A stretch of DNA of 64,000 nucleotides, taken from the NCBI RefSeq assembly GCF_900184965.1, contig NZ_FXYA01000215.1:62001-126000 (forward strand), given 5' to 3'. Under the pieces are notes generated by a model, which was not told the origin of the DNA, searched no databases, and saw only the letters and a list, made by a program, of their open reading frames with translations. The number at the start of each line of letters is the position of its first letter. Position 1 is the stretch's first letter. The DNA comes from Akkermansia muciniphila (GTDB taxonomy: Bacteria; Verrucomicrobiota; Verrucomicrobiia; Verrucomicrobiales; Akkermansiaceae). Shown here piece by piece: positions 18,166 to 27,473 of the stretch. The position numbers and the translations under genes are program-made.

Positions 18166-18246
18166 GAAGCGGAGAGAGGGTAGATGGGAGTGGGGAAAGG
18201 CGGATGGAGGAAAACCGGCATGGGTTGAATGGCCCGGAAATTCTGG

Positions 18247-19245
18247 TCAGCGGCGCAGGCGGTTTTTCAGCCGCCGCCATGCCAGCTGCATCCTGTGGCC
18301 GCGTTTTAAGAAGCGCTGGTAGTAGGATACCCATGTTCCGTCACCTTTGCGGCGCGCTTCTTCCGGTGATTGGTCGAATATTTTGTAAAGTTTGGCCGTT
18401 TCCCTTTCCGTCTCTTCCAGAAAGCGGGTTTCCTGTTCCGGGGTTTTCCAGGGACGCGACATGATTTCACACCACAGGCTGTCGTCTTCGTCCACTTTTT
18501 TCACATAGGCCACGGCGTCGTCCAGGGTTGGGAAGTCGTGGCAGTTGATGAATGAGGCGGAATTGAATTCCCGGCTGATGTCCGGATTTCCCCAGTAAAT
18601 GGGAATGGTGCCCGCAAGCATGCTGGTAACGATTTTCTCGCTGGTGTAGCCCGGATACCATGCGTTTTCAAAGGCAATGGAGAATTTGTACGGCTTTTTC
18701 ATGCTGATGGAGGAGCCGTACCAGTCTTCCGCCCGGTGGCCGTCCCCCGGCGTATTGTTAAGGTGGGGCCCCAGAGAATTGACGAACCGGAAAGCGGAGA
18801 GCTTGTGGAACATGGCATCCCGGTTGGGATGGGATTTGCGGTTGGCGTAAATGAAGTTGCAGAAACCCGTTTTGGAGGCCAGGAGAGCATGGGCATCCAG
18901 GCCTTCCTTACCGCCGTGCACTTCCTGCAAATGGTGGCGAAGGTAGGGAAGTTTGACAGTGCGGTCGCTTCCGGGCACCGTATCGAGCCCGATGTAATAG
19001 TCAAACAGCATGAAATCCGGCGCAATGGCTTCATGACAGCCATACATGACGGTGATATGGCCGGGGGCCCGTTCCAGAAAATCGTAAAAAGCTTCCCGGT
19101 TGACGTAAAACCAGGGGGTGGCGACCAGGTAATCGAAATCGGAGTCGTCTTCCACCACATGATACCGGCTTTTCAGAAGCTGGAGCATTCCTTCCCTGCC
19201 GAAATCCGGAGTGGACTGTAAAAAGGAGATTTTGAGCGTTTTCAT
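18247..19245 (-). CDS. Glycosyltransferase family 10, alpha-1,3-fucosyltransferase-like
   Basis: A 332-residue cytoplasmic transferase. The signature YKFSIAFENAWYPGYTSEKI followed by SMLAGTIPIYWGNP is a near-textbook GT10 donor site, with the E-N, T-S-E-K and G-T-x-P-x-x-x-G-x-P positions. It is closer to the bacterial alpha-1,3-fucosyltransferase type (H. pylori FutA-like) than its neighbour at 14900. GDP-fucose is the expected donor; the acceptor is probably a GlcNAc-containing chain. The C-terminus is basic (RMQLAWRRLKNRLRR), which may attach it to the membrane as in other bacterial fucosyltransferases. 81 bases separate it from the downstream acyltransferase. Confidence 0.88.
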   Translation of the reverse strand: MKTLKISFLQSTPDFGREGMLQLLKSRYHVVEDDSDFDYLVATPWFYVNREAFYDFLERAPGHITVMYGCHEAIAPDFMLFDYYIGLDTVPGSDRTVKLPYLRHHLQEVHGGKEGLDAHALLASKTGFCNFIYANRKSHPNRDAMFHKLSAFRFVNSLGPHLNNTPGDGHRAEDWYGSSISMKKPYKFSIAFENAWYPGYTSEKIVTSMLAGTIPIYWGNPDISREFNSASFINCHDFPTLDDAVAYVKKVDEDDSLWCEIMSRPWKTPEQETRFLEETERETAKLYKIFDQSPEEARRKGDGTWVSYYQRFLKRGHRMQLAWRRLKNRLRR

Positions 19246-19359
19246 GGGGCGTGGCGGAACGGTGCAGAGTGTATGGGGCGTCTTTTTCTTGTCAATGACA
19301 AAGGAGGGTGCGCCCGGGTGTACAGGAACAGGCAGCCCGGGGTTGAACGCCGGCCGTTT

Positions 19360-20634
19360 TCACTCTTTGTAACGGCGTTCCCGGAGCGTTTCCTCATACA
19401 GGGCGGCGTGTTGTGCGGCAATGACGGGGTAGGAGAATGTTTGTTCCGCGTGGCGGCGGCCTTCCTCCGCCAGGGTCCGCAGGAGTTGTCCGTCCAGGAT
19501 GAGCCGCTCGCAATGGGCGGCCATTTGGTTCAGGTCTCCCTGCGGAGCGACCAGCCCCGTCTTTCCGTCCAGAACCGCTTCCGGAACTCCTCCCGTCCGG
19601 AAGGTAACGGAAGGGGTCTTGCAGGCCATGGATTCCAGAGCTACGTTGGAAAGGACATCCTGAAGCGTAGGGTTCAGGAAAATGTCCGCCGCGCTGTAAA
19701 GCCCGGCCAGCCTGTTCATATCCGTAATGAATCCGGCGTTTGTGCTGGGGAAAGGGTAGTCCACATTTTTTTCCTGGTTGCCGAAGAGCAGGAGATGAAG
19801 GTTCCGGTGCCCGCGCCGGTATAGTTCCTCCAGCACCAGCGGAATGAAATGGCCGCCTTTGACCGGATTGAACAGGCCAGTTGCGCCGCAGGCGATGACG
19901 AACGCCCCGGGCGGAATGCCCAGGGATGCCCGGACGACATTCCGGTCTTCCGCCGGACGGAAAAGGTCCGTGTCCACGGGATTATAAATCTGTACGATTT
20001 TTCTTCCAGGGAACATGCGGCTTTTTTCCACTTCCCTTTTCAACCAGAGGGAGGGAGTTACGAGGGTGAGGGACGGGATGCGGCCGAAGGCGCGGCGTTT
20101 GCGGGAAAACAGCCACGCTGGAAGGTTGCGGAAGAGGCGGGGAGCGCCAAGCTGGGGACAGTTGCCGCGGCATTCGTTTTGGAACAGGCCGCAGTCCATG
20201 GTGCAGTGGCATCCCGCGGTGCAGGCAAACATGTCGTGCAGGGTATAGACCAGTGGGCGGCGGATATGGCGCAGCTGCGAGAAATCCACGGTTCTGCCGC
20301 CTATCCAGTGCAGATGCACTACATCGGCTTTTTCCATTTGGGCCGTGTCAAATCCCATGCCCAGCACGTTCAGGGAGAAAGGCAGGTCTTTTCTTCTTGC
20401 CGGCAGCAGAATGTCAAATCCATGGGCCAGATGGCGGCGCAAGGCGTCCGCAGCCCTTCTGGCGGGGGGCCTGTGAATTTCCAGGCCGTCGATTCCCTTG
20501 CGCCTCCGGAGCAGCAGGGTGGATTTCAGACCGGGAATATGCCGGTTCAGAGCGTCGCTCAACCGGTAAGGGGCGGAGCTGACCGATACGCTATGGGAGA
20601 CTTGAAATATTGTTCGGCATTGAGGAAAAGCCAC
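19360..20634 (-). CDS. Glycosyltransferase family 4 (group 1)
   Basis: About 424 residues from the GTG at 20632-20634; the frame is open to a TTG at 20748. No in-frame ATG precedes the conserved N-terminus FQVSHSVSVSSAPYRLSDAL, so the start is uncertain and must be GTG or TTG. GT-B fold: N-terminal acceptor domain with DVVHLHWIGG and PLVYTLHDMFACTAGCHC, C-terminal donor domain with the E-x7-E type block NVALESMACKTPSVTFRTGG. It would transfer a sugar from a nucleotide donor onto a growing surface glycan. Upstream of the GT10 gene on the same strand, gap 114 bases. Confidence 0.82.
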   Translation of the reverse strand: MAFPQCRTIFQVSHSVSVSSAPYRLSDALNRHIPGLKSTLLLRRRKGIDGLEIHRPPARRAADALRRHLAHGFDILLPARRKDLPFSLNVLGMGFDTAQMEKADVVHLHWIGGRTVDFSQLRHIRRPLVYTLHDMFACTAGCHCTMDCGLFQNECRGNCPQLGAPRLFRNLPAWLFSRKRRAFGRIPSLTLVTPSLWLKREVEKSRMFPGRKIVQIYNPVDTDLFRPAEDRNVVRASLGIPPGAFVIACGATGLFNPVKGGHFIPLVLEELYRRGHRNLHLLLFGNQEKNVDYPFPSTNAGFITDMNRLAGLYSAADIFLNPTLQDVLSNVALESMACKTPSVTFRTGGVPEAVLDGKTGLVAPQGDLNQMAAHCERLILDGQLLRTLAEEGRRHAEQTFSYPVIAAQHAALYEETLRERRYKE

Positions 20635-21078
20635 ATAGGGAAGTATGAGGATTAGGAATCCGCCGTCAAGCCTACAAATCTGAAAGAAAAACGTTTTGGG
20701 GAAATTCAGGCTGCCGGTATTTGGCGAACTGTGACAGGCTGTTCCCAACGTGATGATCTTTTCATTTGCAGATAGGGGAAAAGCCGGGTTCCGGTGACGG
20801 CATAACCGTGAAGAGGAGTGGGAGAATGTCGGCGGAGGATGGTGCGAGGGCGGAGTTTTGGAGTGGGGAGATGTTTCTTTTCATGATGGCAAAACATTCC
20901 TGGTCAGATGGAAAGGGTTTGTTCAAATAACCGGCGTCATATGGCGGAAACGGCAGTTGAAGGAGTGAAGGAATTTTAGGAATGAAGCCGTGAAAAAGGG
21001 CGGGAAAATAGTTCATGGGGCGTCAGATTGCCCTGTCCGGAAGCAGCGCGAAGTCCGGTTGTTCCGGATGAGGAAGCT
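20635..21078. other. Intergenic stretch without a recognisable gene
   Basis: About 440 bases between the GT4 start and the end of the next minus-strand gene. Short ORFs exist in several frames but none has a recognisable domain. It may hold the promoter of the GT4-GT10-acyltransferase-GT10 run, or, if the TTG at 20748 is used, part of the GT4 coding region. Confidence 0.4.
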
Positions 21079-21885
21079 TTACCGGATTCCTAATCCGTCC
21101 CTTTTGGAGGAAAGGAGGAGCTGCCTGCATTTTTCCAGCCATCCCTTTTTTCCGGTCCGTGGGATTCCCATGTCCCGTCTGTCCTGGAATGGGAACGCGG
21201 AGAGCTGTTCCCAGTTTTCCGCATAGGTTTCCGATCCGTCAAGGGTGGTAATGCCTCTCAGTTTGCACAGGATGGAGAAGATGCTCTGGTCATACCGGTT
21301 TTCCACGAACCCCGGCAGGTTGGGGGAAACGGAAGGAGTGTTGTCCGCGAGATGCAGATGGTCGTAAAAGACATGGAGCCAATCCCGGATCAGGCTTTCC
21401 GTGAGCGGGTTCTTTTTCAGAAAAACATGTCCGCCCGCAATTTGCTGGGTGTGCGTGATATGTCCGTCTTTTTCGGAAACGCCGAAGTGGCGGAAGATAT
21501 CTCCTTTGGTCCATTTATATTCCGGCTGCCCGTTGGTGAAGACCAGCATGCCGCGGCTGTCGCGGTCCAGCATGCTCACGTATTCCCGGAAGCGCGCCAT
21601 TCCGTTAGCGTTGATATGGCAGCCTGCATCCAGATAAAGGAGGCGGTCGCCTTCCTCCATTTTTTGGAGGACATGGTGGATGGCCCAGGGTTTCCAGGAC
21701 CAGTATCCGAATCCCCGGCAGGACGGGGTCAGGTACCGGCCCATGCGGCTGGTGAATTCTGCGGAAAGGTCATGTTCCGTGAAAAGCGTGATCTCATCAA
21801 AAAAATCCAGTTCTTCCGCCTGCCTGCCCAGCCGCTCCAGAGTAGCCGACATGCGGGAGTCTGCAAATGAGAGAAAACGATTCAT
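21079..21885 (-). CDS. Putative glycosyltransferase (GT-A-like, unassigned family)
   Basis: A 268-residue protein. GFGYWSWKPWAIHHVL followed by GDRLLYLDAGCHIN is a pattern I know from proteins in polysaccharide clusters, where L-x-L-D-A-G stands where the D-x-D metal site of GT-A enzymes lies. QIAGGHVFLKKNPLTESLI and a C-terminal RYDQSIFSIL match the acceptor half of GT32/GT8-like folds. The exact family is not certain. It starts 27 bases downstream of the GT2 gene on the same strand, so the two are probably co-transcribed. ATG start at 21883-21885. Confidence 0.6.
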   Translation of the reverse strand: MNRFLSFADSRMSATLERLGRQAEELDFFDEITLFTEHDLSAEFTSRMGRYLTPSCRGFGYWSWKPWAIHHVLQKMEEGDRLLYLDAGCHINANGMARFREYVSMLDRDSRGMLVFTNGQPEYKWTKGDIFRHFGVSEKDGHITHTQQIAGGHVFLKKNPLTESLIRDWLHVFYDHLHLADNTPSVSPNLPGFVENRYDQSIFSILCKLRGITTLDGSETYAENWEQLSAFPFQDRRDMGIPRTGKKGWLEKCRQLLLSSKRDGLGIR

Positions 21886-21912
21886 TGATCCGGAATGGGA
21901 GGGTAAGGCAAT

Positions 21913-23067
21913 TTACAGGGAAGGCGGCGATGTGTCAAACGGCTCTTCCAGAGAGGCGTTTTCTTGTTGGAATCCATTGGGGCAGACTTGGGAAAAATGT
22001 TCCGCAAGCATTTTTTTGCAGGAGTAATAACGTCCTCTTTGTCCGGGAAGCAGGGAACAGGCGGCCAGCAGAATGCGCCCCCAGCCGTGGGGAACCGGTT
22101 CCGCCGAGTTCAGCAGGTCCGCCAGTTGCCTGTCCCGTCCCGCCAGCGCGGAGAGGAAACGTTCTCCTTCCGCTTTCTGGTAGAACAGCTTCCATAAGTT
22201 CAGCGCAGAACGTTGCTGGACAGCGGTCATTTGATGGAAAAGGGGATGCTTGGAAACAAAAAAGGGCCTGATTTTCCGAACGCCGTAAGCGAACAGTCCT
22301 TCATTTTGCCACCCTTGTTTCTGCCAGTAGTCCACAATGTACAGCAGCCGCTGGAATTCCTGTACGCATTTGGAGTAGGTGGGTGTGTTGCAGCGGCGGG
22401 AGAGGGAGCCGTTGCGCATAAGGCGGTAATAATACAGGCAGTCGGGAATGAACAGGAGGCGGGAGGCGTGGGGAACGGCCATCAGCCGGAAGGTTTCATC
22501 CTCCGCGCCGGATTTCAGATGCACGTTGAAACGGAGGCGGTGGGCATCCAGCATGCTTTTCCGGAACAGCTTGCTCCATACGCAGATGTCCATTTTCCCC
22601 CAGATGGAATCCCGGAAAAAGCTGGCCGGAGAGGCGTTCTCTTCAAAATGCCGAGAGGGCGATCTTCTTTTGGCCTTAATAAGCCGGTCTGACGAGTCTT
22701 CAAAAACATGGTTGCCGCATTCCACGATGTCTGCGTCATATTCCAGAGCCGCCGAAAAAAGGCGGGAATACATTTCCGGGTCCATGTAGTCGTCCGGATC
22801 CGCAAAGCCGACATAAAGGCCGCGGGCGGCATCCAGCCCTGCATTCCTGGCTGCGGAGACGCCCGCGTTCCGCTGGTTCAGAAGGATGATTCTGCCGTCC
22901 TTTTCTTTCCAGCGCAGCAGGCGTGTCCAGGTCGCGTCCGTGGAGCCGTCATTGATGCAGATAATTTCAATGTTCCGCAGAGTCTGGCGTACCAGACTAT
23001 CCAGACAGCTGTCCACGTAAGCGGCTACATTGTAGCAGGGAACAATGATGGAAACGTCGGGCATCAT
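21913..23067 (-). CDS. Glycosyltransferase family 2
   Basis: About 384 residues from the paired ATGs at 23062-23067 (MMPDVSIIVPCYN). The frame is open to 23535, but the extra 156 residues show no GT2 homology. Family blocks are DVSIIVPCYNVAAY (start of GT-A fold), ICINDGSTDATW (nucleotide site) and GFADPDDYMDPEMY (D-x-D metal site). It uses a nucleotide-sugar donor in the cytoplasm; the acceptor is unknown. It is the first gene of a minus-strand pair and is divergent from hldD. Confidence 0.85.
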   Translation of the reverse strand: MMPDVSIIVPCYNVAAYVDSCLDSLVRQTLRNIEIICINDGSTDATWTRLLRWKEKDGRIILLNQRNAGVSAARNAGLDAARGLYVGFADPDDYMDPEMYSRLFSAALEYDADIVECGNHVFEDSSDRLIKAKRRSPSRHFEENASPASFFRDSIWGKMDICVWSKLFRKSMLDAHRLRFNVHLKSGAEDETFRLMAVPHASRLLFIPDCLYYYRLMRNGSLSRRCNTPTYSKCVQEFQRLLYIVDYWQKQGWQNEGLFAYGVRKIRPFFVSKHPLFHQMTAVQQRSALNLWKLFYQKAEGERFLSALAGRDRQLADLLNSAEPVPHGWGRILLAACSLLPGQRGRYYSCKKMLAEHFSQVCPNGFQQENASLEEPFDTSPPSL

Positions 23068-23305
23068 AGGGGTGGGGAGGTGTGTAACGGATTTACAATC
23101 CGTGGTCAATGATAATTTTTGCAAGACAGGCATTACCGATTTTTTTAACGTTTCCAGCATGAAAAGGAGGTATGGGAGACGCATTCTCCGCAGACTGCGC
23201 GGGGATTGCGTTCCAATGGTTTTCCGCATGGAACGATCAGCGTTTGGAGTGTCCGGATTGTAAATTCGTTGAAAATTGGGAACCGGGGAACGTTTCAAAT
23301 GGCAG

Positions 23306-23335
23306 TTGCCTAGGGACGGGGGGATGTGGTACAAA
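23306..23335 (+). promoter_or_regulatory. Possible extended -10 promoter for hldD operon
   Basis: TTGCCT at 23306-23311 and TACAAA at 23330-23335, spacer 18, with TGG directly before the -10 giving an extended -10 element. Predicted start of transcription about 27 bases before the hldD ATG. The rest of the 301-base divergent gap (23068-23368) shows no gene. Confidence 0.4.
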
Positions 23336-23368
23336 AAGCCGTACAACTTTTTTATTGATTCTTCTCTT

Positions 23369-24355
23369 ATGATTATTGTCACGGGTGGGGCCGGCTTCAT
23401 CGGCTCAAACATTGTCGCCGCTCTGGAAAAAGCCGGTAAAAAGGATCTTGTGGTGGTGGACGAGCTGGGCTGTTCCGACAAGTGGAGGAACATTGCCAAG
23501 AGAGAGCTGTGCGCCGTGGTTTCTCCGGAAGGCATGCTTGATTATATGAAGGCGCATGCGGAGGAGGTGGAGGCGGTCATTCACATGGGGGCCATTTCCG
23601 CCACCACGGAGACGGACGCCGATTTGATTATCCGGACGAATTTCACGTTGAGCTGGCATTTGTGGGAGTTTTGCTCCCTGTACGGCAAACGGTTTATTTA
23701 CGCTTCCTCCGCGGCCACTTACGGGGACGGTTCCTTGGGGTTTGACGATGACGCCTCCCTGGAGCACGTCAACGCGCTGCGGCCCCTGAACGCATACGGC
23801 TGGAGCAAGGCCCTGTTTGACCGCAAAGTGGCCCGGGAAGTGAAAGAAGGGCGTCCGGCCCCCCCCCAATACGCCGGGCTTAAATTTTTCAACGTGTACG
23901 GCCCCAATGAATACCATAAGGGCGGGCAGAAGAGCGTGGTGGCCCATATATTCCCCCAGGTGAAGGCAAATGAGACGGTGAAGCTGTTTAAGTCTTATCA
24001 TCCCGATTACCGTGACGGATGGCAGCTCCGGGATTTCGTGTGGGTGGGCGACTGCGTGGACGTGGTGCTTTGGCTGCTGGAGCATCCGGAGGTGAGCGGC
24101 CTGTTCAACGTAGGTTCCGGGAAGGCACGCTCTTTCCACGATCTGGCGAAGGCGGCATTCCATGCGTTGGGCCTCCAGGAAAAGATTGCCTACCGGGAGA
24201 TGCCTGAAGAGCTCAGGGGAAAATATCAGTATTATACGCAGGCGGATCTTTCCAGGCTGCGCGCTGCCGGCTATGCAGCGCCCATGACTTCCCTGGAGGA
24301 TGGCGTGCGCCAGTACGTGCAGGAGTATCTGGACAGGGAAGACAGTTACGTTTAA
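23369..24355 (+). CDS. hldD: ADP-L-glycero-D-manno-heptose 6-epimerase
   Basis: A 328-residue cytoplasmic SDR enzyme converting ADP-D,D-heptose to ADP-L,D-heptose for LPS core. The NADP site is IIVTGGAGFIGSNIV at residues 2-16. The catalytic triad region is IYASSAATYG with the Y-x3-K block YGWSK. Family-specific stretches are VIHMGAISATTETD and GLKFFNVYGPNEYHKG. The upstream frame is open to 23276; the ATG at 23369 gives the canonical N-terminus. It is the first gene of a plus-strand run hldD-GT9-GT2-GT8. Confidence 0.93.
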   Translation: MIIVTGGAGFIGSNIVAALEKAGKKDLVVVDELGCSDKWRNIAKRELCAVVSPEGMLDYMKAHAEEVEAVIHMGAISATTETDADLIIRTNFTLSWHLWEFCSLYGKRFIYASSAATYGDGSLGFDDDASLEHVNALRPLNAYGWSKALFDRKVAREVKEGRPAPPQYAGLKFFNVYGPNEYHKGGQKSVVAHIFPQVKANETVKLFKSYHPDYRDGWQLRDFVWVGDCVDVVLWLLEHPEVSGLFNVGSGKARSFHDLAKAAFHALGLQEKIAYREMPEELRGKYQYYTQADLSRLRAAGYAAPMTSLEDGVRQYVQEYLDREDSYV

Positions 24356-24376
24356 CCCCCATTCCTTTTTTCTCCC

Positions 24377-25351
24377 ATGCCCGCACAGCGCATTCTGATT
24401 ATCAAGCATGGCGCCCTCGGCGATGTGGTGCTCGCCATGGGGACGATGAAGCGGCTTCGCGAACTTCATCCGGAGGCGCATATCACCCTGATGACCATGG
24501 GAATGTTTGTTCCCATGGCGGAGCAGCTCGGGGTGTTTGACGATTTTATCGTGGACAACCGCCTGCCCTACCGGAAGCTGGGCGCCACCTGGGAAGCCGT
24601 CCGTTCCATAGTGAAGGGGAATTTTGACGTGGTGTACGATCTTCAGGAATCTTCCCGCACAAGAAAACGCTATTATCCCGCCGTGCGCTTCCTGCTGGAC
24701 CATGACATGGACTGGGTGGCCTGCAATTCCGGAGAACGGCGCAAATTGCTGAAGAAGAAATCCTTCCGGTGGGGGAAGGTGGTACGGGAGCCGTTCCGTT
24801 TGGAACGCGTTCTGACGGATCTTTCTTTCATGCACGGGGAGGGGCTGCATTTTGACGAGCTTCCGGAACGTTATGTGATGATGATTCCGGGCTGTTCCCC
24901 CAACCATCCCTACAAGCGCTGGCCCGTGGAAAATTTCTGTGCCCTGGCGAAACGCCTGGCGGCGCGGGGCGTGTCCTCCGTTGTCATCGGCACCCGGGCA
25001 GAGGCTGTGGAAGTGGAGGCTATTGCCGCCAGCTCTCCCCTGGCTGTCAGTTTTCTGGGCAAGTCTTCCCTGATGGATATTCCCCAGATGGCTTTGCGTT
25101 CCCTGGCTTGTGTAGGCAATGATACGGGGCCTACACATATGTGTGCCTATGCCGGGGTGCCCGTGACCGCCATTTTCTGCCACCGGACGCGCAACTCCGC
25201 CATTACGGCCCGGTGCATTTCCAACCTGATTTCCCCCGGCGCCATTGAGGAAATTACAGTAGACCAGGTATGGTCCGCTCTGGAACCCTTTCTGCCGCCG
25301 CAGGAGGGGCTTGAACAAATAAGGGCGGCAGGCTCTCCGTTGGCGTCATGA
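24377..25351 (+). CDS. Glycosyltransferase family 9, ADP-heptose:LPS heptosyltransferase-like
   Basis: A 324-residue cytoplasmic enzyme expected to add heptose from ADP-heptose to the lipid A-core acceptor. The N-terminus ILIIKHGALGDVVLAMGTMK carries the GT9 G-x-x-G-D-x-x-x block. The C-terminal block VGNDTGPTHMCAYAGVPVTA is the conserved donor-binding site. It sits 21 bases after hldD, which makes the donor, so the two genes belong to one pathway. It ends in an ATGA overlap with the next GT2 gene, implying coupled translation. Whether it is WaaC-, WaaF- or WaaQ-like is not decided by sequence reading. Confidence 0.87.
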   Translation: MPAQRILIIKHGALGDVVLAMGTMKRLRELHPEAHITLMTMGMFVPMAEQLGVFDDFIVDNRLPYRKLGATWEAVRSIVKGNFDVVYDLQESSRTRKRYYPAVRFLLDHDMDWVACNSGERRKLLKKKSFRWGKVVREPFRLERVLTDLSFMHGEGLHFDELPERYVMMIPGCSPNHPYKRWPVENFCALAKRLAARGVSSVVIGTRAEAVEVEAIAASSPLAVSFLGKSSLMDIPQMALRSLACVGNDTGPTHMCAYAGVPVTAIFCHRTRNSAITARCISNLISPGAIEEITVDQVWSALEPFLPPQEGLEQIRAAGSPLAS

Positions 25352-26373
25352 CGGTTCCCGTGAACATTTCCGTGCTGGTTCCGGTTTACAATGTGGAGCC
25401 GTACCTGGCCCAGTGCCTGGAAAGCATTTGCTCTCAGACGCTTCGTGAACTGGAAGTAGTTTGCGTGGATGACGCTTCCACAGATGGCTCCCTGTCCATT
25501 CTGCGGGAATTCGCGGAGCGGGACCCGCGGGTGAGAGTAGTGCAGGCCCCGGAAAACGGCGGTTTATCCCGTTCCCGGAATCTGGCGATGAACCATGCTG
25601 TGGGAGAATATCTGTTTTTGGTGGATTCCGACGATTGGCTGGAGACGGATTTGCTGGAGGAGATGTATTCCCGTGCGAAGGCGCTGGATGCCGACAAGCT
25701 GGTATGCGGGTTCCGGTATTATTACGAGGCCGACCCCGACAGGGAAGACCGGTTCCTGCCGGAGGATATGGCCTCTCCGGAAAAGGGGTGGATTCCCTGC
25801 TCTCCGGAGACCATTGGGAAAATACATCATGGAGCGGGAGGTATGATGATCAGGCGTTCCATTGTGGAAAAGCATGGCATCCGGTTCCCCGAGGGCGTTG
25901 CCTGTGAAGACCTGTATTTCCATTACGCCGTTTTTCCGTGGTGCAGGAGAGTTTGCGTCGTCAGCAGGGCGGCTTACGTTTACCGCAAGCGGGCCGGGTC
26001 CATTACCAGTGGTTTTGCGTCCGGCAGTTCCCTCCAGTCGCTGGATTACCTGACGGTGGCGGAGCTGGTGCTGAAGGAATGGAAAGAAGCCGGAATTCTG
26101 GAGGTATACAGGACGGCATTTTTGAAAATGCTGGTAATGGGCGTGAGGAATATCCGCAAATACGCCCCTCATGCCGTTCAAAAGGAGGTTACCCGGAAGG
26201 TGGCCGATATGCTTTGTCAGGAAAATCTGTACCGTCCCGGAGAGGATGATTCCAGTCTGTCCCGCCGGGAAGGAAAGTTGCTGAAAACCTGGATGGGCGG
26301 AAAATCCGGCTTGGACTTTTCCTATTACTGGAAGAAAATACGCAAGGCGGGAGCCCGGTTGCTGCGCCGCTGA
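25348..26373 (+). CDS. Glycosyltransferase family 2
   Basis: A 341-residue cytoplasmic transferase. Blocks are ISVLVPVYNVEPYLAQCLES, VCVDDASTDGSLSI and FLVDSDDWLETDLL (D-x-D). Its ATG overlaps the stop of the heptosyltransferase gene by 4 bases (25348-25351), so it is probably translated with it and adds a later sugar to the same LPS core or surface glycan. The C-terminus is basic (KKIRKAGARLLRR), suggesting peripheral membrane contact. Donor and acceptor are unknown. Confidence 0.87.
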   Translation: MTVPVNISVLVPVYNVEPYLAQCLESICSQTLRELEVVCVDDASTDGSLSILREFAERDPRVRVVQAPENGGLSRSRNLAMNHAVGEYLFLVDSDDWLETDLLEEMYSRAKALDADKLVCGFRYYYEADPDREDRFLPEDMASPEKGWIPCSPETIGKIHHGAGGMMIRRSIVEKHGIRFPEGVACEDLYFHYAVFPWCRRVCVVSRAAYVYRKRAGSITSGFASGSSLQSLDYLTVAELVLKEWKEAGILEVYRTAFLKMLVMGVRNIRKYAPHAVQKEVTRKVADMLCQENLYRPGEDDSSLSRREGKLLKTWMGGKSGLDFSYYWKKIRKAGARLLRR

Positions 26374-26383
26374 CACCACCCGA

Positions 26384-27370
26384 ATGAACGATCCGATGAA
26401 AAAGAATGAATTTGCCGTCGTCCTGGCCAGTGACAATCGGGGAATCCTGCCTTTGAGCGTTACTGTTTTTTCTCTCCTGAATACTGCCGGGCCGGAGACT
26501 TTTTACAAAATTTACGTGCTTTCCGACGGTATTGACGGAGAGAACCGGGCAAGCGTGGAGCGTCTGGCCGCTCCGTTCGATTGCCGTCTGGAATTCATAG
26601 ACGTTTCCGGAATTCTGGAAGAGCACGACTTTCCCCATACGGAACAATGGCCGGTGCCCGCCTGGGGACGCGTGTTCATCCCGGAATTATTGAAGGAAGA
26701 GCGGGGCAATATTCTGTATCTGGACATTGACGTTTTGGTTTGCCGGGATTTAACGGAGCTGTTCCGGACGGATATGGACGGGAAAGCGGTAGGGGTGGTG
26801 TTTGAGAATTTTTCCAGATCCGGTTCCCATTTTAACGAGCGTCTCGAGATGCCGCTGACCTGCACGGGATATTTCAATTCCGGCGTGCTGCTGATGAATG
26901 TGGATGTTTTCCGGGAAAGGAATCTGGTCAGGGCTGTGCTGGATTACGCCGTCACTCACCGGGACAGGCTGACTTGCCCGGATCAGGATGCCTTGAATGG
27001 AACCCTGTGCGAACTGACTGTGCCGCTGCACCCGCGCTGGAACTGGCATGACGGTCTGACGCGCCGCATTTTGAAGAACGATCCCCGGGAACGGTTCTGG
27101 CGCGGCGTTACTCCGCGCCAGGCGGTGGAAGCGGCTCTGGAACCGGGCATTCTTCATTACCAGGGGGTGCACAAGCCCTGGCGGTATAATTGGCGTTATG
27201 AGGGAGAACGTTACGAACGGGTTATGCGTGAAGCCGGGCTGCTGCGCGGCCCGCTGCCAGGAAGAACGCTCCCGGCCGTCTTGAAAAGGCACCTTTACCG
27301 GCCTATTTACCGGCTGACGGCGAGAAAGATTTTAAGGCTGAAGGAAAGGTTTGACCAACAACCTGTCTGA
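26384..27370 (+). CDS. Glycosyltransferase family 8
   Basis: A 328-residue retaining transferase of the GT8 (LPS galactosyl/glucosyltransferase WaaI/J/O-like) family. The N-terminus EFAVVLASDNRGILPLSVTV, the metal site NILYLDIDVLVCRDL (D-x-D), the block YFNSGVLLMNVDVFR, and HPRWNWHDG with a late ILHYQGVHKPW (conserved H-x-x-G-x-x-K-P-W) are all present. A hexose from UDP-sugar is the expected donor. It starts 10 bases after the GT2 gene, the last member of the hldD run. It converges with the metallophosphoesterase gene; no terminator is evident in the gap. Confidence 0.88.
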   Translation: MNDPMKKNEFAVVLASDNRGILPLSVTVFSLLNTAGPETFYKIYVLSDGIDGENRASVERLAAPFDCRLEFIDVSGILEEHDFPHTEQWPVPAWGRVFIPELLKEERGNILYLDIDVLVCRDLTELFRTDMDGKAVGVVFENFSRSGSHFNERLEMPLTCTGYFNSGVLLMNVDVFRERNLVRAVLDYAVTHRDRLTCPDQDALNGTLCELTVPLHPRWNWHDGLTRRILKNDPRERFWRGVTPRQAVEAALEPGILHYQGVHKPWRYNWRYEGERYERVMREAGLLRGPLPGRTLPAVLKRHLYRPIYRLTARKILRLKERFDQQPV

Positions 27371-27473
27371 AAATATGGCATCCGTCCGTTTTTTTCGTTT
27401 GTCTTGGGTGCGCCGGGATAGAGCGGGCGCGAGAACCGAAAAAGGAGGGTCTGTATTTTAGCGGGGGAATGGG

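Noticed and set aside
23068-23535. N-terminal 156 residues of the GT2 frame upstream of 23067
   Set aside because: The extension overlaps the hldD promoter and start region, and the GT2 fold begins at the paired ATGs.
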